DNA of 64,000 nt, taken from assembly GCA_026419785.1 (NCBI GenBank), contig JAODTK010000433.1, forward strand, positions 124,001 through 188,000. The letters run 5' to 3'. The stretch's first letter is position 1. The number at the start of each line of letters is the position of its first letter. This DNA comes from Sclerodactyla briareus (Eukaryota; Echinodermata; Holothuroidea; Dendrochirotida; Sclerodactylidae). Below are positions 12,896-24,769 of this stretch, piece by piece. The notes beneath the pieces are model-generated. The model saw only the letters and a list, made by a program, of their open reading frames with translations, had not been told where the DNA came from and made no database searches. The translations under genes and the position numbers were made by a program.

Positions 12896-13566
12896 AATCC
12901 CGTCTGCCGGAATGCCCTGAAATTACTATCGAACAAGACATTCTACTTTTCTAAATTTTACACCGAACAATATGCACCAGTTGCATCTAAGGGGACGTTT
13001 CAACTTAGAAAACTTGCATGGAAGAAGGAAACAGGCTCCGCTGTGAGACCAAGTGAAGAGGTGGGAGAGGGGGGGGGGGGGGTGGCAGGGGGTGGCGGAG
13101 CTCGTCCACGGCAGTCGCATTGGCGATTGTTACTGTATACCGGTCTCTATTCAGACTGATGACCGACAAAGAGGTCAGTCTGTATCCTGGCAGGGTCCTC
13201 TCAACCTTATTTAGACATGTCATTTCAAATGCGTTAAGGGGTGTATATTTTGGCTCATGGTTCCACCGACAAAATTGGCAAACTTGAAGGGGGGGGGGGG
13301 GGAGTTGGCCTACATGCCCACATGACGCCACCTCTGATTCATGCTTGGTGGTCAGACCTATTCCTTGTCGATTGTGGAGAATGATCGGGATGGAAAGTGT
13401 TGACTGGTTTCGCAGATTATAGATAAAACAATTGTATAAATGAGCAGAGGTTTGTTAATATTCACATTGAGAGAGCATGGGGTTGTAAGAAAGCGTACAA
13501 TACCGTTTCGGCTTTGTCTGGTCTATACACTATTACACTCGTCTCGGTTTCGACCAGCTCCTAGTA

Positions 13567-13975
13567 TTGGTCTCGGTCTCAGTCGCGATACCCTCTGGTC
13601 TCGGTCTCGGTCGCGATACCCTCTGGTCTCGGTCTCGGTCGCGATACCCTCTGGTCTCGGTCTCGGTCCCGACACCCTCTGGCCTCGGTCTCGGTCCCGA
13701 CACCCTCTGGCCCGGTCTCGGTCCCGACACCCTCTGGCCTCGGTCTCGTCCCGACACCCTCTGGCCTCGGTCTCGGTCCCGACACCCTCTGGCCTCGGTC
13801 TCGGTCCCGACACCCTCTGGCCTCGGTCTCGGTCCCGATACCCTCTTGCCTCGGTCTCGTCCCGACACCCTCTGGCTCGCGGCTCGGTCCCGGCCCCTCT
13901 GGCCTCGGTCAGCGTCCCCGACACCCTCGCTCGGTTCCTCGGTCCACGACATCCTCTGGCCTCGGTCCTCGGATG
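13567..13975 (+). repeat. 28-bp minisatellite (GGTCTC-rich), about 14 units
   Basis: The unit reads roughly 'ccctctggcctcggtctc' plus 'ggtcccgaca', 28 bases. Early units carry 'tcgcgata' and later ones 'tcccgaca', so the array has at least two unit types and the distal end is more decayed. Because 28 is not a multiple of 3 and the unit lacks stops, long false open frames appear on both strands (13440-14037 and their antisense). About two units of the reverse complement sit in the left arm at 12655-12735, so the array grew on one side only. Confidence 0.93.
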
Positions 13976-14110
13976 TGCCGGTCTCGCTCTGCTCCCTTTG
14001 CAATAGTGTGAATAGAACTAGATGTCATCTGTTTTGACATTGTGAGCATGTTCGGCATTTTGGAGGGAAATTTTTTACTATAGGTGTGATACGAGCCCAG
14101 TCTGACAGTG

Positions 14111-14284
14111 CGAGATACTATTTTTGGTTATGCCAGTGATGATTATTATCCGATTAACTTTTTTCTCGTTGCATGCTGATAATATATTTTTGCTGCAAGT
14201 ATAACAACAAGACTCTTCCCGTGGTAATACATTTTTCATATAAATTTCGCTTTTTGTTGACAGTTGAAATCAATTCTTGCGGAA
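14111..14284. other. AT-rich spacer
   Basis: Nothing recognised. It is the flank between the inverted-repeat element and the GC-rich repeat copies. Confidence 0.4.
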
Positions 14285-14480
14285 ACATGATAAAAACATT
14301 TGATACAGGCCCGTATCAGGATTTGTCAACCCGGGGACGCCGGTGATATCTAACCCGGAGCGCCACAATCGGTTGGCGCGGAGCGTACAAGGAATTTTGG
14401 GGCTAACCCCTCCTATCCAGATCGCCGGAAATGCCCCCCGGGAGCATGGGAGGGACCGTTTTAATATACTCACCCTATCG
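14285..14480 (+). repeat. GC-rich dispersed repeat, copy 1
   Basis: The core is 'gagcgccacaatcggttg' followed by 'gcgcggagcg', then a ccgg-rich part with 'atcgccggaaatgc'. It matches copies near 15175-15400 and 15790-15950 in the same orientation. Function and class are unknown, and I see no open frame conserved among the three copies. Confidence 0.6.
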
Positions 14481-15174
14481 CTTAAACAAATGATTTCTTG
14501 TCGTGGAATTACACTGAGAACAAAAATGATCTTTGCATTCTTACTGGAATATAATGAATCTAATGGAAGGGTTGGGTATTCCTTCTCCACACCTATCACA
14601 CTATATAAACTACGCCATACGGCATTTTTGATTCCTCTGCCTGTCAGCCCATCCAGTATATGCTCGACACCTAAACAAACTCTCATTTCTGGTCACTGCT
14701 ATGATTACAGTGTCGTATAAGTTACCTCGTTTAATCTTAAAAACCATTATGGAGAAAAATGACCGTACAATCGGTTCATGATGATACTGATGTGTAAGTG
14801 TATTGACATGCCTTCTTCTCCTTCATAAACGTACACATCTGTCAGGCTGAGATCACTGATGCACATTTAAAACGGTCTTATTCCTGTCCGGGAAATGAGG
14901 AAAACTGCATCAGGCTTTGGCGGCTGCGCTAAGCGGGGGAACTGCCACCAATGTCAATGAACGAACTTCGCTGAACATCATAGCATGATTCTTTCCCATT
15001 CAGGAGCAGTGCACCTTTTTCGCAAAAAGCCTCCACCCCTCCATCTTTGATATATAAAGGGTTATACTTGGCAGCTTGCTGTCGCGTTTTCCACGTGCAT
15101 AAAGTTTCGAATACTGTGGTATTTAGCCCATTTTCTCTGCGTTTTTTCCTCATCACAGGTCTCTGGATGCCAAA

Positions 15175-15400
15175 TCAGGGACGTTAATCCGTGTCGAAAA
15201 GTGGGGGGGTGGGGCATGTGGACTGCAATTTAATATCCACCATTGGTTGGCGCGGTAGCGCACCACAGAAAAGGCTTTTTTATACCTCTCAGATCGTCGG
15301 AAATGACACTCGCCGGGCCTAATTGCAAAAATCTGGATGTGCAATTTCAGTAAGAAAGAGTTGAGAGTTTCACTCTGCAGTGCTATAGCATATAAATATA
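15175..15400 (+). repeat. GC-rich dispersed repeat, copy 2
   Basis: Contains 'ccaccattggttggcgcgg', 'agcgcacca' and 'agatcgtcggaaatgac', parallel to copies 1 and 3. A G-run precedes the core as in copy 3. Confidence 0.6.
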
Positions 15401-15789
15401 GCAACACAGCATCTCCGGCCTCTCTATGTTTTTAATGAAAGAATACGTCAGGCAGTAAGTTCCAACTAAAATACCAAACCTACTGCCAATTTACAATTTA
15501 CGTAAACAGTTGAAGCTATCAGTTAAAAAGCCAACCCGCCCTCATTTTGCCATAATATCTGTGCCAATAGTGAATTCCGTGATGTCACCAACCGTTATGA
15601 AAGGTGGGAGATGATCTTGCCGGCTAGACTAAACAGAGACCAATCATGCTTGGCAGAATCGTTGAGAAAGTTTCTCAAGAGCAATAGATCAATCAGATTG
15701 CAGGGAAAGAGTAGAGCCTACTGTGCCGTACAGTGACTTCGGTTGGCGCAGCTAGGATTTTTTCAAAGGCGCTGGAGGAGGGCCGGAAC
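15401..15789. other. Unassigned spacer between repeat copies 2 and 3
   Basis: Nothing recognised apart from 'ttggcgcagc' at about 15742-15751, which may be a decayed scrap of the same repeat core. Confidence 0.4.
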
Positions 15790-15950
15790 TAGAGCAGTTG
15801 GAGTCGCCCAAACTTCCGTCTTGGGGGGGGGCACACAGGGGGAACTTACATGCAATCTGAGCGGAGCGCCATCAATGTGTTGCGCGGAGCGCACACGGAA
15901 AAATTTGATTTGTGCAACGCCCCTAGATGGCCGGGCATGGCTTTCCCGGC
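15790..15950 (+). repeat. GC-rich dispersed repeat, copy 3
   Basis: Contains 'gagcggagcgccatcaatg', 'ttgcgcggagcgcacac' and 'agatggccgggcatgg' with a G-run just upstream. Similarity to copies 1 and 2 is clear in the core and weak at both edges. Confidence 0.6.
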
Positions 15951-16692
15951 GTTTTATGATCCTTTTGTGATCACAAATTTTGTAATCGTGGAAAATGTGA
16001 CATTATGCGCAGACTCTCGGTCTAGATCGTGCCCCCCCGAATTTAACTTTTCAGCCAGAATGTTCAACGATTGCTGCGCCATTCTACTCTCCACCAGTTT
16101 TGGGGGCCGCGCGGAAAAAGAGCGCGCAATTTTTCTAGATTTCCAGAGCCACATCTGAAAAAATAATTAATTCCAGCAGAAAATTTAGGACATTTAGCCA
16201 ACGTTAGCTCTACTGTCCCAATATGATATAACGTTCGCCATAGAGAGCAGGCAATACGAGTAGTGTTTCCCTGGAGAAAACACGCGCTTGAAAACAGCCA
16301 GTCTGATAGCATAGGATACTGCCAGTTCAAAATGGACCCGTTGGTGAGAGAGAGGAGAAAGGACAAGAGGCAAACGGGTTTAGTACTCCAAAAGAGGTTG
16401 ATTGTAGTTGCCAAGTCAATGAGGAAGGTTGCTGTATATATTTTCACCTCACAGAGAGTAGAGCTAGGGGCCAAGAGGAAGATGACAATTTCCCCATATA
16501 GAGATGCAGGATGTGGGAGAAGGGAGAGCAACGGGACGAATTCCACGCACGAAGTCCCACGCGCGAAGCACGAAAGTAGTACACTTACTATTATTAGTGT
16601 GCAAATTTCGCACAATTAAGGCTCCTGCCTTTCTTGTCATGAAAACCAACAATTAGCTAGGGTCCTATATCACTGGTCGTCTGTTACTGACT
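15951..16692. other. Unassigned sequence
   Basis: Overlapping open frames occur on both strands (minus 16064-16615, plus 16263-16619) but neither carries a recognisable motif and they cover the same bases. Nothing else was recognised. Confidence 0.45.
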
Positions 16693-16829
16693 ACAGAATA
16701 TTTTTTCTCGAAAATACAAATTTCATCGAGGGGGGGGTAGTCCTCCAGAAAACCATTTGCCCCTCTCCCGGGCCACCCCCCCACCACTCCGATGAAATTT
16801 GGTAATTTTTCGAGAAAAAAATATTCTGT
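16693..16829. repeat. Short inverted-repeat hairpin
   Basis: The left arm 'acagaatattttttctcg' with following 'aaatttcatcg' is mirrored by the right arm ending in 'atattctgt'. The stem is about 40 bases with small bulges, and the G/C-rich loop contains poly-G and poly-C that could extend the pairing. It looks like a small fold-back element or the folded end of a larger repeat. No sign of a processed small RNA can be judged from DNA alone. Confidence 0.7.
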
Positions 16830-17627
16830 CCCTGTTCTGTCCCTACTGGGACGAGTACTTCATATGTTCGTTGAATGCAATATCCGGATCGGGGAAACAG
16901 CATCGGGATATGAGGCCATCCCGGATGTTAGAAAATGTACTTCCCAATCTTCCCTGATTCTTTCACAGCCTTTATATATTTGTAGCTAAGGGCGCTAAAA
17001 CATGGAGATTGTTGAAGCTTAGTTGTCAAAGAGGAAATATCTGAATATAATTAAGCAAATCCAAAAAGTGTTTGACTCAAATTCATGGAAGAGTTGACGA
17101 AGAAAGACGAAGAAACCACCATTGTTTTTGTGAGAAAGTCAAGTAGTTTTTTGTGTGAACATTTTTTTTGCTTCACCCGCTCTCACTTCTCCCATTCTTT
17201 CGCACAGAGTTGCGTACTCGATCCCCACTTGACTTATGCACTGCCCTTCGCGATGTCTGTGACAATGGTGTTGGTTTGCCCGTAGCAGATTATGGTCAAT
17301 CTTTCGACAAAGCGATTGTGTCACATAAATTCATGTCGAATTGAGTTCAACTCATCAACCATGAATTAATAGGGGTAGGTGGCGGATCCCCGGATCATTG
17401 TTAAACCATACTTAGACGTTTGTCGCGGATTACGCATTGTTAGTGGGTGGAGGAGGGGGGGCTTCCCGGCCCGCCGATCCGATATTTTATCATCCGGGTT
17501 ACCGAAGATGATGATTGTAAAACTGATTAGACCAGCGAGGGGGGGGGGGGCGAGTGCTAAAATTGTGGGAACAATCTTCGACACGTTTTATTATGACTCA
17601 CAATAGTCCACCCATTTTCTTTCTCCT
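16830..17627. other. Unassigned sequence
   Basis: Nothing recognised. It includes a G-run at 17540-17550. Confidence 0.4.
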
Positions 17628-17745
17628 CCTCCTATTTTTTTTTCTTCTTCTTCCCCCTTTTCTTTTTTTTTTTTCCCTCCCTTCTCTTACCCGGGGGGGG
17701 GGCGCGCGCCCCCCACCCCCGCCCCCCCCCCCCCCCCCAAAGCCC
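17628..17745 (+). repeat. Polypyrimidine tract followed by G- and C-homopolymers
   Basis: A T/C-only tract of about 65 bases leads into a G run (about 17692-17702), a GC dinucleotide stretch and long C runs to 17739. The G/C part could fold back on itself and is very likely to have length errors. Frames through it encode only proline, glycine or lysine runs and are spurious. Confidence 0.85.
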
Positions 17746-17995
17746 CTCCCCTCTGGATACGCGCCGGAGTAATGAAGCTTCTAGGGGTTTTTTGCAACAG
17801 GTCTGTTCTGCTAACACATTCGTATCACCGTATTAATCGTATTATATCGTATACTGTGTTGAGTCACTCACGCCTCGTGGTTAGTGATTCTGCTACCGAA
17901 GGCTGAAATATGACCTACTCGATCACAATACATTGTAACTGCTTGATTAACCGTCTTTCTTTCCCTTCCATTGTTATTTATTCATTTTTATATTA

Positions 17996-18170
17996 TCAAC
18001 CTACTTGATGCCTCCCCGTTTCCCCCCTCTCTCAACTCTATGTGTTTATTATTACAACTCGATTATTGTATTAGCCCCTCCTCTCTCAACTCGGAATATT
18101 GTATGTTACCCCCCTCTTCTCAACTAGTATACATTTCTACCTTCTCCTCTCTTAACTATAACTCGATTAT
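17996..18170 (+). repeat. ~32-bp minisatellite, left part
   Basis: Degenerate units of the form 'cctctctcaactcg' plus 'attattgtatatta' repeat here. The array stops at the TTAA that borders the fold-back element and resumes on its far side at 19430. Confidence 0.75.
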
Positions 18171-19429
18171 TTAAGGGATAAACTGCAACTGGGAGACTTT
18201 TACTGGTAAATAGACAGTCGAGACTCTGAATTTAGGTAAATCCGGCGAGGCGCATCCGAGTTCGTTATTAAACTAAAGTCAGAGTCGAGACTGTTGATTC
18301 ACCCGTACCAGTACGACCTGCTGTAGTTTATTCCTATTCTACAACCCGTAAATCAAAAATTATCCAAACGAATATAGATATCTATATCTCCTAGATCTAT
18401 CTCTTTGGTAGATCTCTAAACAGTAAATAAGCATCTAGGGTAACTAATGCGTTGGTGCGGTTGATCTCTAACAGTAATACGCATCTGGGTACCTCTTGCG
18501 TTGGTTCACCGTTCAATCGAAGTAAATTGCATTGCGTACCATACACAAAAGATTGGCAGTGCGTGCTGTGCGTACGTCCACGGAGCGCAATACAACCACG
18601 CGTGCCAAACGGAGGGTTCTGCGCGTGTGAACCAGGCCTTCGCCAATGCAACGAGCGTCGCGTCGTATTTGGCAATACACGGATGCTTGGGGTGTAAGAA
18701 TGTATAGTCTACAACCCTACTCCGTGTTTTTCAACAGTTAACGGGAATACTACATGCGATTGGCTAAAACCCAGTCACGCGAACTGTTCCTTTTTCTCAA
18801 CAAACGGTCAATATCCTCATATTAGACTCGTCAAGTTGTCAGTCATTGGAATACCAACGCACGCCTGGTCGCAGTAACAAATCATCGAATACTTGCGCTC
18901 GATTTGGCTGGGTAATAAGTGAACGCAGTGCGTTTCAAACGCAAATGTGAGGTTGGCGTGACCTTTTGGGATTTTTATGTTTACAACACGCGCATATCCT
19001 GTTCCAGTATACGCGCGCGCCTTTCAAAGGGCGCACTGCCCACGGATACCAACGGGCGAAACGGAACGCGTCGCTCGTTGCATTGGTGAACGCCATGTTC
19101 CACGCTCAGAAAACCCTCCAGTTCGGCACGCGTGGTTTGGATTGCGTCTCCGTGAAAGGACGCACAGCACGCACTGCCAATCTTTTGTGAATGGTGCGCA
19201 ATGCAATTCACATCGATCGAACTAACGAAATATCTTAACCTAGCTGCTTATTTACTTTTTATCGGCAGGATAGCAAGAATATTGATATAGAGACTATAGA
19301 TATCTCTAATCGTTCGGGTAATTTCCTGATTTGTGTGGGCTGCGCCCTCCGTCCGTGTTTTTACCTAAATTCATAGTCCCGACTGTTTATTCGCCAGTAA
19401 CGGTCTCCCAGTTGCCGTTTATTCCTTAA
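18171..19429. mobile_element. TTAA-flanked fold-back DNA transposon
   Basis: The element (18175-19425) is bounded by TTAA on both sides (18171-18174 and 19426-19429). The left end reads GGGATAAACTGCAACTGGG and the right end, read inward, GGAATAAACGGCAACTGGG. Long arms are mutually reverse-complementary: 'gattggcagtgcgtgctgtg' (about 18551) is mirrored at about 19165-19190, and 'accacgcgtgcc' at 18595 is mirrored near 19122. The unpaired centre is about 18690-19010. TTAA target duplication is typical of piggyBac and Kolobok transposons. No transposase is present, so it is non-autonomous. Open frames in the arms are by-products of the inverted repeat. Confidence 0.8.
18175..18338. repeat. Secondary inverted repeat within the left arm
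   Basis: The left terminus (18175-18240) is repeated in inverted form at about 18275-18338 ('gtcagagtcgagactgtt' to 'gtagtttattcc'). The parent element therefore has three copies of its terminal sequence. A roughly 53-base direct duplication ('gatctctaa.cagtaa' to 'ttgcgttggt') follows at about 18410-18515 and is single in the right arm. Confidence 0.65.
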
Positions 19430-19735
19430 GTAACCCCCTATCTCAATATTTGTATTTTCATCCCTCTCTCCAACTTCGAAAAATTGTTAATTACCTCTTC
19501 TCTTGATGTTGTCTATTTACAACCTCGATCAACTCGATTATTGTAATAATTACCTTCTCTCAACTCGCCTATTGTATATTTACCCCCCCTCTCAACTCGA
19601 ATATTGTATATTCACCCCTTCTCTGCAATCAATTACTGTTTATTACCCCTCTCTCAACTCGGATATTATACATTACTCCCTCTCTCTAACTCCAAATATA
19701 TTGATTTTCACCCTCTCAACTCGTATACTCGTTAA
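19430..19735 (+). repeat. ~32-bp minisatellite, right part
   Basis: Continues the array of 17996-18170 in the same orientation and register type ('ccctctctcaactcg' plus 'atattgtatatt'), about nine degenerate units. The fold-back element therefore inserted into a pre-existing minisatellite. Confidence 0.8.
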
Positions 19736-22700
19736 CAAACAAATTATTCAGTGTCATTCAATAAAAAAAAAACAAAATAAGAATTTTTGCCTATTGTTGT
19801 CGTCTCTAGTGTCTGCCAATGCGCACTGATCGTCAAGCAAGTCATAACCTATTTACAGCGGGGCCCAACATTTTCTTATGACATCCGATATAGCTACATT
19901 AACATTACGTCACCAAACGTGGGTAGATTTTTCGATAAATAGTTCCCAAACCATCGATCCATAGCGTTATCGTTTTTTCCCGATGCCGTATATTAACATA
20001 GTGCCTATGCTCCTGGTACGTTGAATATTTATTCATAGGTTTGTTCTCCCTCAGAAAAGTTAAGTTAGGCCCTATTCGTCGTCGGTTTGCCGATAACCTG
20101 TTAGGCGAAAGTGATATCGTCGCGGTCCTCACCGTCTACATCACTGAGGGGATTCTTTTATAGGGCGTCTGGGCTTCTTATCACTGTACAGCACACCCCT
20201 AATGGATTTCAATAATCGTCTCAGTCTAATTCGTATGTCTCAGACAGATGAGAGAGATGAAGAGGGCGAATGAAGTAATTATTCCTGCATAAAATGAAAG
20301 ACCCCCCCCCTTAATATAATTAAAAAGTTTTTCCAGTGCACTTTTTCGTGTTTGTCATAGTGGGTTTCATTTTCCCCCCAGCCGCGTGGATTTTCTATTA
20401 TAAGTTTTATTAGGGTTAAGTAATGCAGTCTCTTAGCTTTTCATGGCATATTACCTACGCATGTGAATCCAATTGAAATTGTGTTCGCGCTTTATTAACA
20501 GTAACACAGAAATTGGCCTATAGTCATCGCAAACCTCACAACGTGGCAACCACACTAAAAGCTGCTTCAGGCTAGTTGGTGAGAAATTGTTTTGATTTGT
20601 ATGAATCATCCATAGGACTTACTGCAAAAACTGGTTATCGGATCAAGTGTACGTCGAGATATAGGCAATAACGGAAACGTAAAGAAGTTCTGATTTCTCA
20701 CCCTCAGTATCGCCTCTTCATCAATCGAATCGAACGGAATAACTAGCATACGCTTATTCGAAATAGGTCGGCGAACCAAATCACTCTAACGAACCTTCCG
20801 GAATGAGAACCATTTTGAATCACGAACCTCACTTCCCCAAAGGCGAACTTTATCTGCAGCCATATAAACTATTATTATTATATTAGCTCTGGTATGTTCC
20901 TGTCTTCTGAATGTAGATTTAGTTTATTCGCACCCGACGCCATCTTCTAATCGGAACAATTTACGTATACCAGCCAATCGTATTTTCTCGAGAATTTCAC
21001 TAGTCCGCTAAACCCTAGACCGAATCCCTAAAAGCCAACCAGGAAACAATCTTGTTCACTTATAGTCATTAATCTGTTGATAATGACCAACTCCATTTCG
21101 AAGATGGGGGATTAGGAATATCCTAGATTCGGATTTGGCCAATTGCGCCACGGAGTTGCATGAATATGCAAGTCCCGATGCGGCCTATCTCGGTGAGATT
21201 AACAATTGACAGTTCTGTAAAATGGCAGTACTTACAACACAACGCATGATTAAAAACGTAGCTCTCAGCGCCTTTGCGTCGAGTGATGGAGCAGTGTGGG
21301 ATTATCCAGATTTTAGCAGCGAAGAGTACAAATATGTAGCATGCGTGAAGGCAGTGACGAGTGCCGTATACGTTATGATTATGAGAATAAAAGGACTGCA
21401 AAAAACAAGAGACTCGAGTTAATATTAACGAAGGCAATCTGTCAAGAATGGAAATATTCCGACCAGTAAATTGCGAGTGGGATTGTATGTAATTGATTGA
21501 AGGTATTGAAAGCGAAGTGTTCTGAAAGCCTGGTAAGTAGTGCTAAAGGCGAGACGATCTATGAGAAAGACGTTCCTCAAATAGAGGGGGATATCACCCT
21601 TTAGTTTACCACGGTCGAGTATTACCAACATTTGTTTAGTCAAACACCGATGGTTAAAAAGGTCATCCTGCACTAGAACTAGACTAGAAGAGAGAGAGAG
21701 AGTGAGAGAGGGGGTGGGGGGGGGGGGGGGTATACTGCAATTTCCATATTTACATTTTCGGTATTTTCCAGCTGGTATGAGACTAGCCCAGGCAATGTCC
21801 AACGTATACTGCAGGATGTATGCTGCTAGATGTGACCATGGCTGGTGAAGCCTGTCACCCACTCGGTATGGTAACTTGCTATGTATGGCTATGTAACTTT
21901 GCCAGGTGCGAACATGTAGCTACAACTGACCTTTGGCATCCGCCGCCATATTTATAGCCTTAGAAAAGGAAAAACGTCCCCGCACTCGTCCAAAAGGGGG
22001 ATTGTGTTCTTTGCGTGATAATACAGCACACATCCTGGCAGATTCACATCCAGATTGCTCTACCTAGAATTGTCTCGCATGCAGCGCCCCAAAACAACAC
22101 ACGTCACAATATATAATAATTCTATGTGGGAGGGAGGTCCATGACGCAGAAGATTGTAACAAGTAGGACCCCCAGATTATAATGGGCAATATTGAATGCA
22201 ACCATACTATAGAACACAACCACCCCTCTACATCAAGCACTAACCAATTGATAACAACGTACGCAAACAGCACTCTTCTCGTGGGAGAAATGCTGAAAAT
22301 GGATGCGAGACAAAACTGAACGTGTTGTTGATATTGCCAAGCATAATTAAAGCTGGACATGGAATATTTTTTCTTTAGAGAGTTATGCCCTCAATGCCTT
22401 CAAACACTTTATCTTTGAAATACCCCTGACTGTGTCGGCATGCAGGTATCAATGTTATTGCACCCGGTGAAGACTGGGAGTGAGGAGTTACGAACGGAAA
22501 GAATGGCAGAGAAGCTTAGAATAAACCCGATTTATTAGTAAAAAATACGAAAGCTGTAATCACAATGCTTGTTTTGTAAATTACATATGCATTTACAACG
22601 ACCGCCGTGATCGGTTCGGAATTGTTAGCAATCAATTGTGTCTATCGTTATGATTAGAGATTAGGTTATGGCTTAGTTCAGCTGCAAAAATGCGGAGAGG

Positions 22701-24769
22701 GCTTGTAAAAATCTGCGGACTTGACTTCAATAATTGTCACTCAGGCTAGTGCAATTTTGTATTGCCTGGGGAATTAAACACAAAACGCCACAATATCGTC
22801 CTGGGATAGTCAGCACCTGAAGGCACCACCTAGTGACACATACGACGGAGGAGCACCGGGACCCCTTCTTAGCCGAATTAGGACATAAAAGAAGTTACCA
22901 TGATCCAAAAAATGAGACATCGAAAATGGATCTAAAAAACTTGAGAGGAAAATATCTAAGCAGAAATTGCTTAAAATTTCGACCGGCAAATGCGAAATCA
23001 GGAAAGGATGAGGCGCGAAGGTACTGTTTTAATCAAATATCACAAAATTGTGCAAAGTTTGGGCGCCAACTAATTCGACAAGGCGGTATCTTTGGTGTAT
23101 TGAACGGACCCATCACTGTGAAACTCAAATTAAATATGAGAAACTTTATGATATTCGGGAAAGTGCAAAAAGAAATCTATAACCCGGGTAATCTGGAATG
23201 GATAACTGGAGGATCTTGACAGTTCTCTTGAAAATTCAGATTCCGACTAGCTCTCAACGATTCGCACTTACTGTCCTTCTCTGCGCACTTTGCGGACACC
23301 CCCTCCTTTGACAATTTCGCACAGATTTCCGTCATCCAAAATTACGTTCCCTATACGCCACTGGCTAGGGTGACATAGCAATATGATGATATAGGACCAG
23401 AGCTCTGGGGTGACGTATACTAGACATGTTTGGACGGACGGTTCTATGACGTTATTGTCTATGGTCACCCACCGTCTGACGTGGGAGACATCATGGGATC
23501 CTACGGTGGATCATACAAGAGGAAAAGACTGGCCTCCTTTACTTCGTTCCCCGGTAATCCATAGTCATTTTGTCATTGATCGAAATACCGTTGGTCCGGT
23601 CGATTAGTTTAAAGTATAACAGTACAATGCTCATGGGTCGAGTTTTTACGATTCTATATGGTTTAGCGAGGTTCGGAGATGTTTGCGTGGTTCATCGATG
23701 GAACGTTGGAATGGTAACACGAAAGGAACTATGCAGTAATCACATGTAAACTGCCTACCAAGTTTCGTTAAAGAATAGAACAATGATAGGCTGCAAGTCA
23801 TTCTAGGTGACCCTACAATCTAGAAGACTGTACGTTTTCGATGAACAAAATTTTTACGTTCGCGGACGGAAACATTCTTTAGTTTCGATTACAAATCGTT
23901 CATTTCAGTTTTTTTTTTCAGGTTTTTTCAGTTGTGACTGTCAGTTTCGCATCTTTGAGTTTTGACAGTATTTATTCAATTTGACAATATTGCTGGTTTG
24001 AGTATTAATTTTCATCAGTTCGACAAAATATTTCACAATTTGTGACATCTATTGTTCCTATGGTTGACGATATTTGTTGGCGTTCACATCGTGTGCAGTA
24101 ATGTTTAGCGTTTGTATTTAAAAATGGGTTGCAAAAAAAAAAATAGTGTTTGAAATTTTATTCTTCAGGTGCGACAAAAAATCTCTAGAGTTCATCATTA
24201 TTTCATCAGGTTTAGCATTAAACTTATCGGTTGTGAGAGTTATTCCCGTGGTTTTAATGTTTATCGGCGCCCGTACTACGTAACTTTTTCTCTCTAAATA
24301 ATACATATAGGAAGCTGCTAAAAATCATCCTTGAACCTAATGCCTTGCAGAATACTTGGCAGGCGATGAAAAACACACCTACAATAGTTGGATAATAGGT
24401 ATTTGTAATTTATACTGAAAGACTCCCATAGTAAGGGGATTACAGTCCAGATCAATATAAATTTAAACTAAAGTAACATCACGCGAATATAGAAACCAGC
24501 CCCGCTACCTCTTTGATCGCTCCGTTTGTTATTGAATAAAATTAAGCTGGGAACCACAAACCATTTCCATAGGGGTGTGACCGTGGAGCCATGGTTCGAG
24601 ATCGCAACAACATTGAACGGCATTTGACTGATAGAATCTAATAAAGTTGAATAGTGTTAGATTTCTCCAAAGCTACTTTCGGAACCATTAAGATGGGTCT
24701 ATTTGAAAATCAAGTGTTATTATTGTTACATATACCTATAGACAAATCAGTTTATCTGGCTTCCACGAA
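19736..24769. other. Unassigned sequence, about 5 kb
   Basis: I found no recognisable exon, RNA gene or repeat family over this stretch. A purine tract of GA repeats followed by a G run lies at 21689-21730. The longest plus-strand frame (22833-23219, 128 codons) has no domain I recognise and no clear splice context. This may be ordinary intergenic or intronic DNA. Confidence 0.45.

Larger units (their letters stand above)
12499..14110. mobile_element. CACTA/EnSpm-like terminal-inverted-repeat element with internal minisatellite
   Basis: The left arm (about 12513-12720) is the reverse complement of the right arm (about 13960-14108). Shared phrases are 'gctcgtatca', 'ccaaaatgc', 'gaacatgctcacaatgtca' and 'cacatccgag' in corresponding order. 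The right end, read inward, begins CACTG, and the left end begins CACAG after a possible small insertion. Both ends are flanked by the triplet CGA (12496-12498 and 14111-14113), which fits the 3-base target duplication of CACTA-type transposons but could be chance. No transposase is encoded inside, so it would be non-autonomous. The interior holds the dispersed repeat at 12750-12895, poly-G runs at about 13069-13082 and 13289-13302, and the GGTCTC minisatellite. Confidence 0.55.

Noticed and set aside
13440..14037. Long overlapping open frames on both strands (up to 188 codons), Arg/Ser/Asp-rich
   Set aside because: They are translations of a 28-bp minisatellite that lacks stops in several frames. 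No conserved domain and no start context.
16064..16615. 183-codon minus-strand frame with hydrophobic stretches
   Set aside because: No recognisable family. It overlaps an equally open plus-strand frame, and composition fits chance in non-coding DNA.
18397..19225. Several frames of 60-92 codons on both strands
   Set aside because: They arise from the complementary arms of the fold-back element and mirror each other.
22833..23219. 128-codon plus-strand frame, Lys/Asn-rich
   Set aside because: No recognisable domain and no supportive splice or promoter context.
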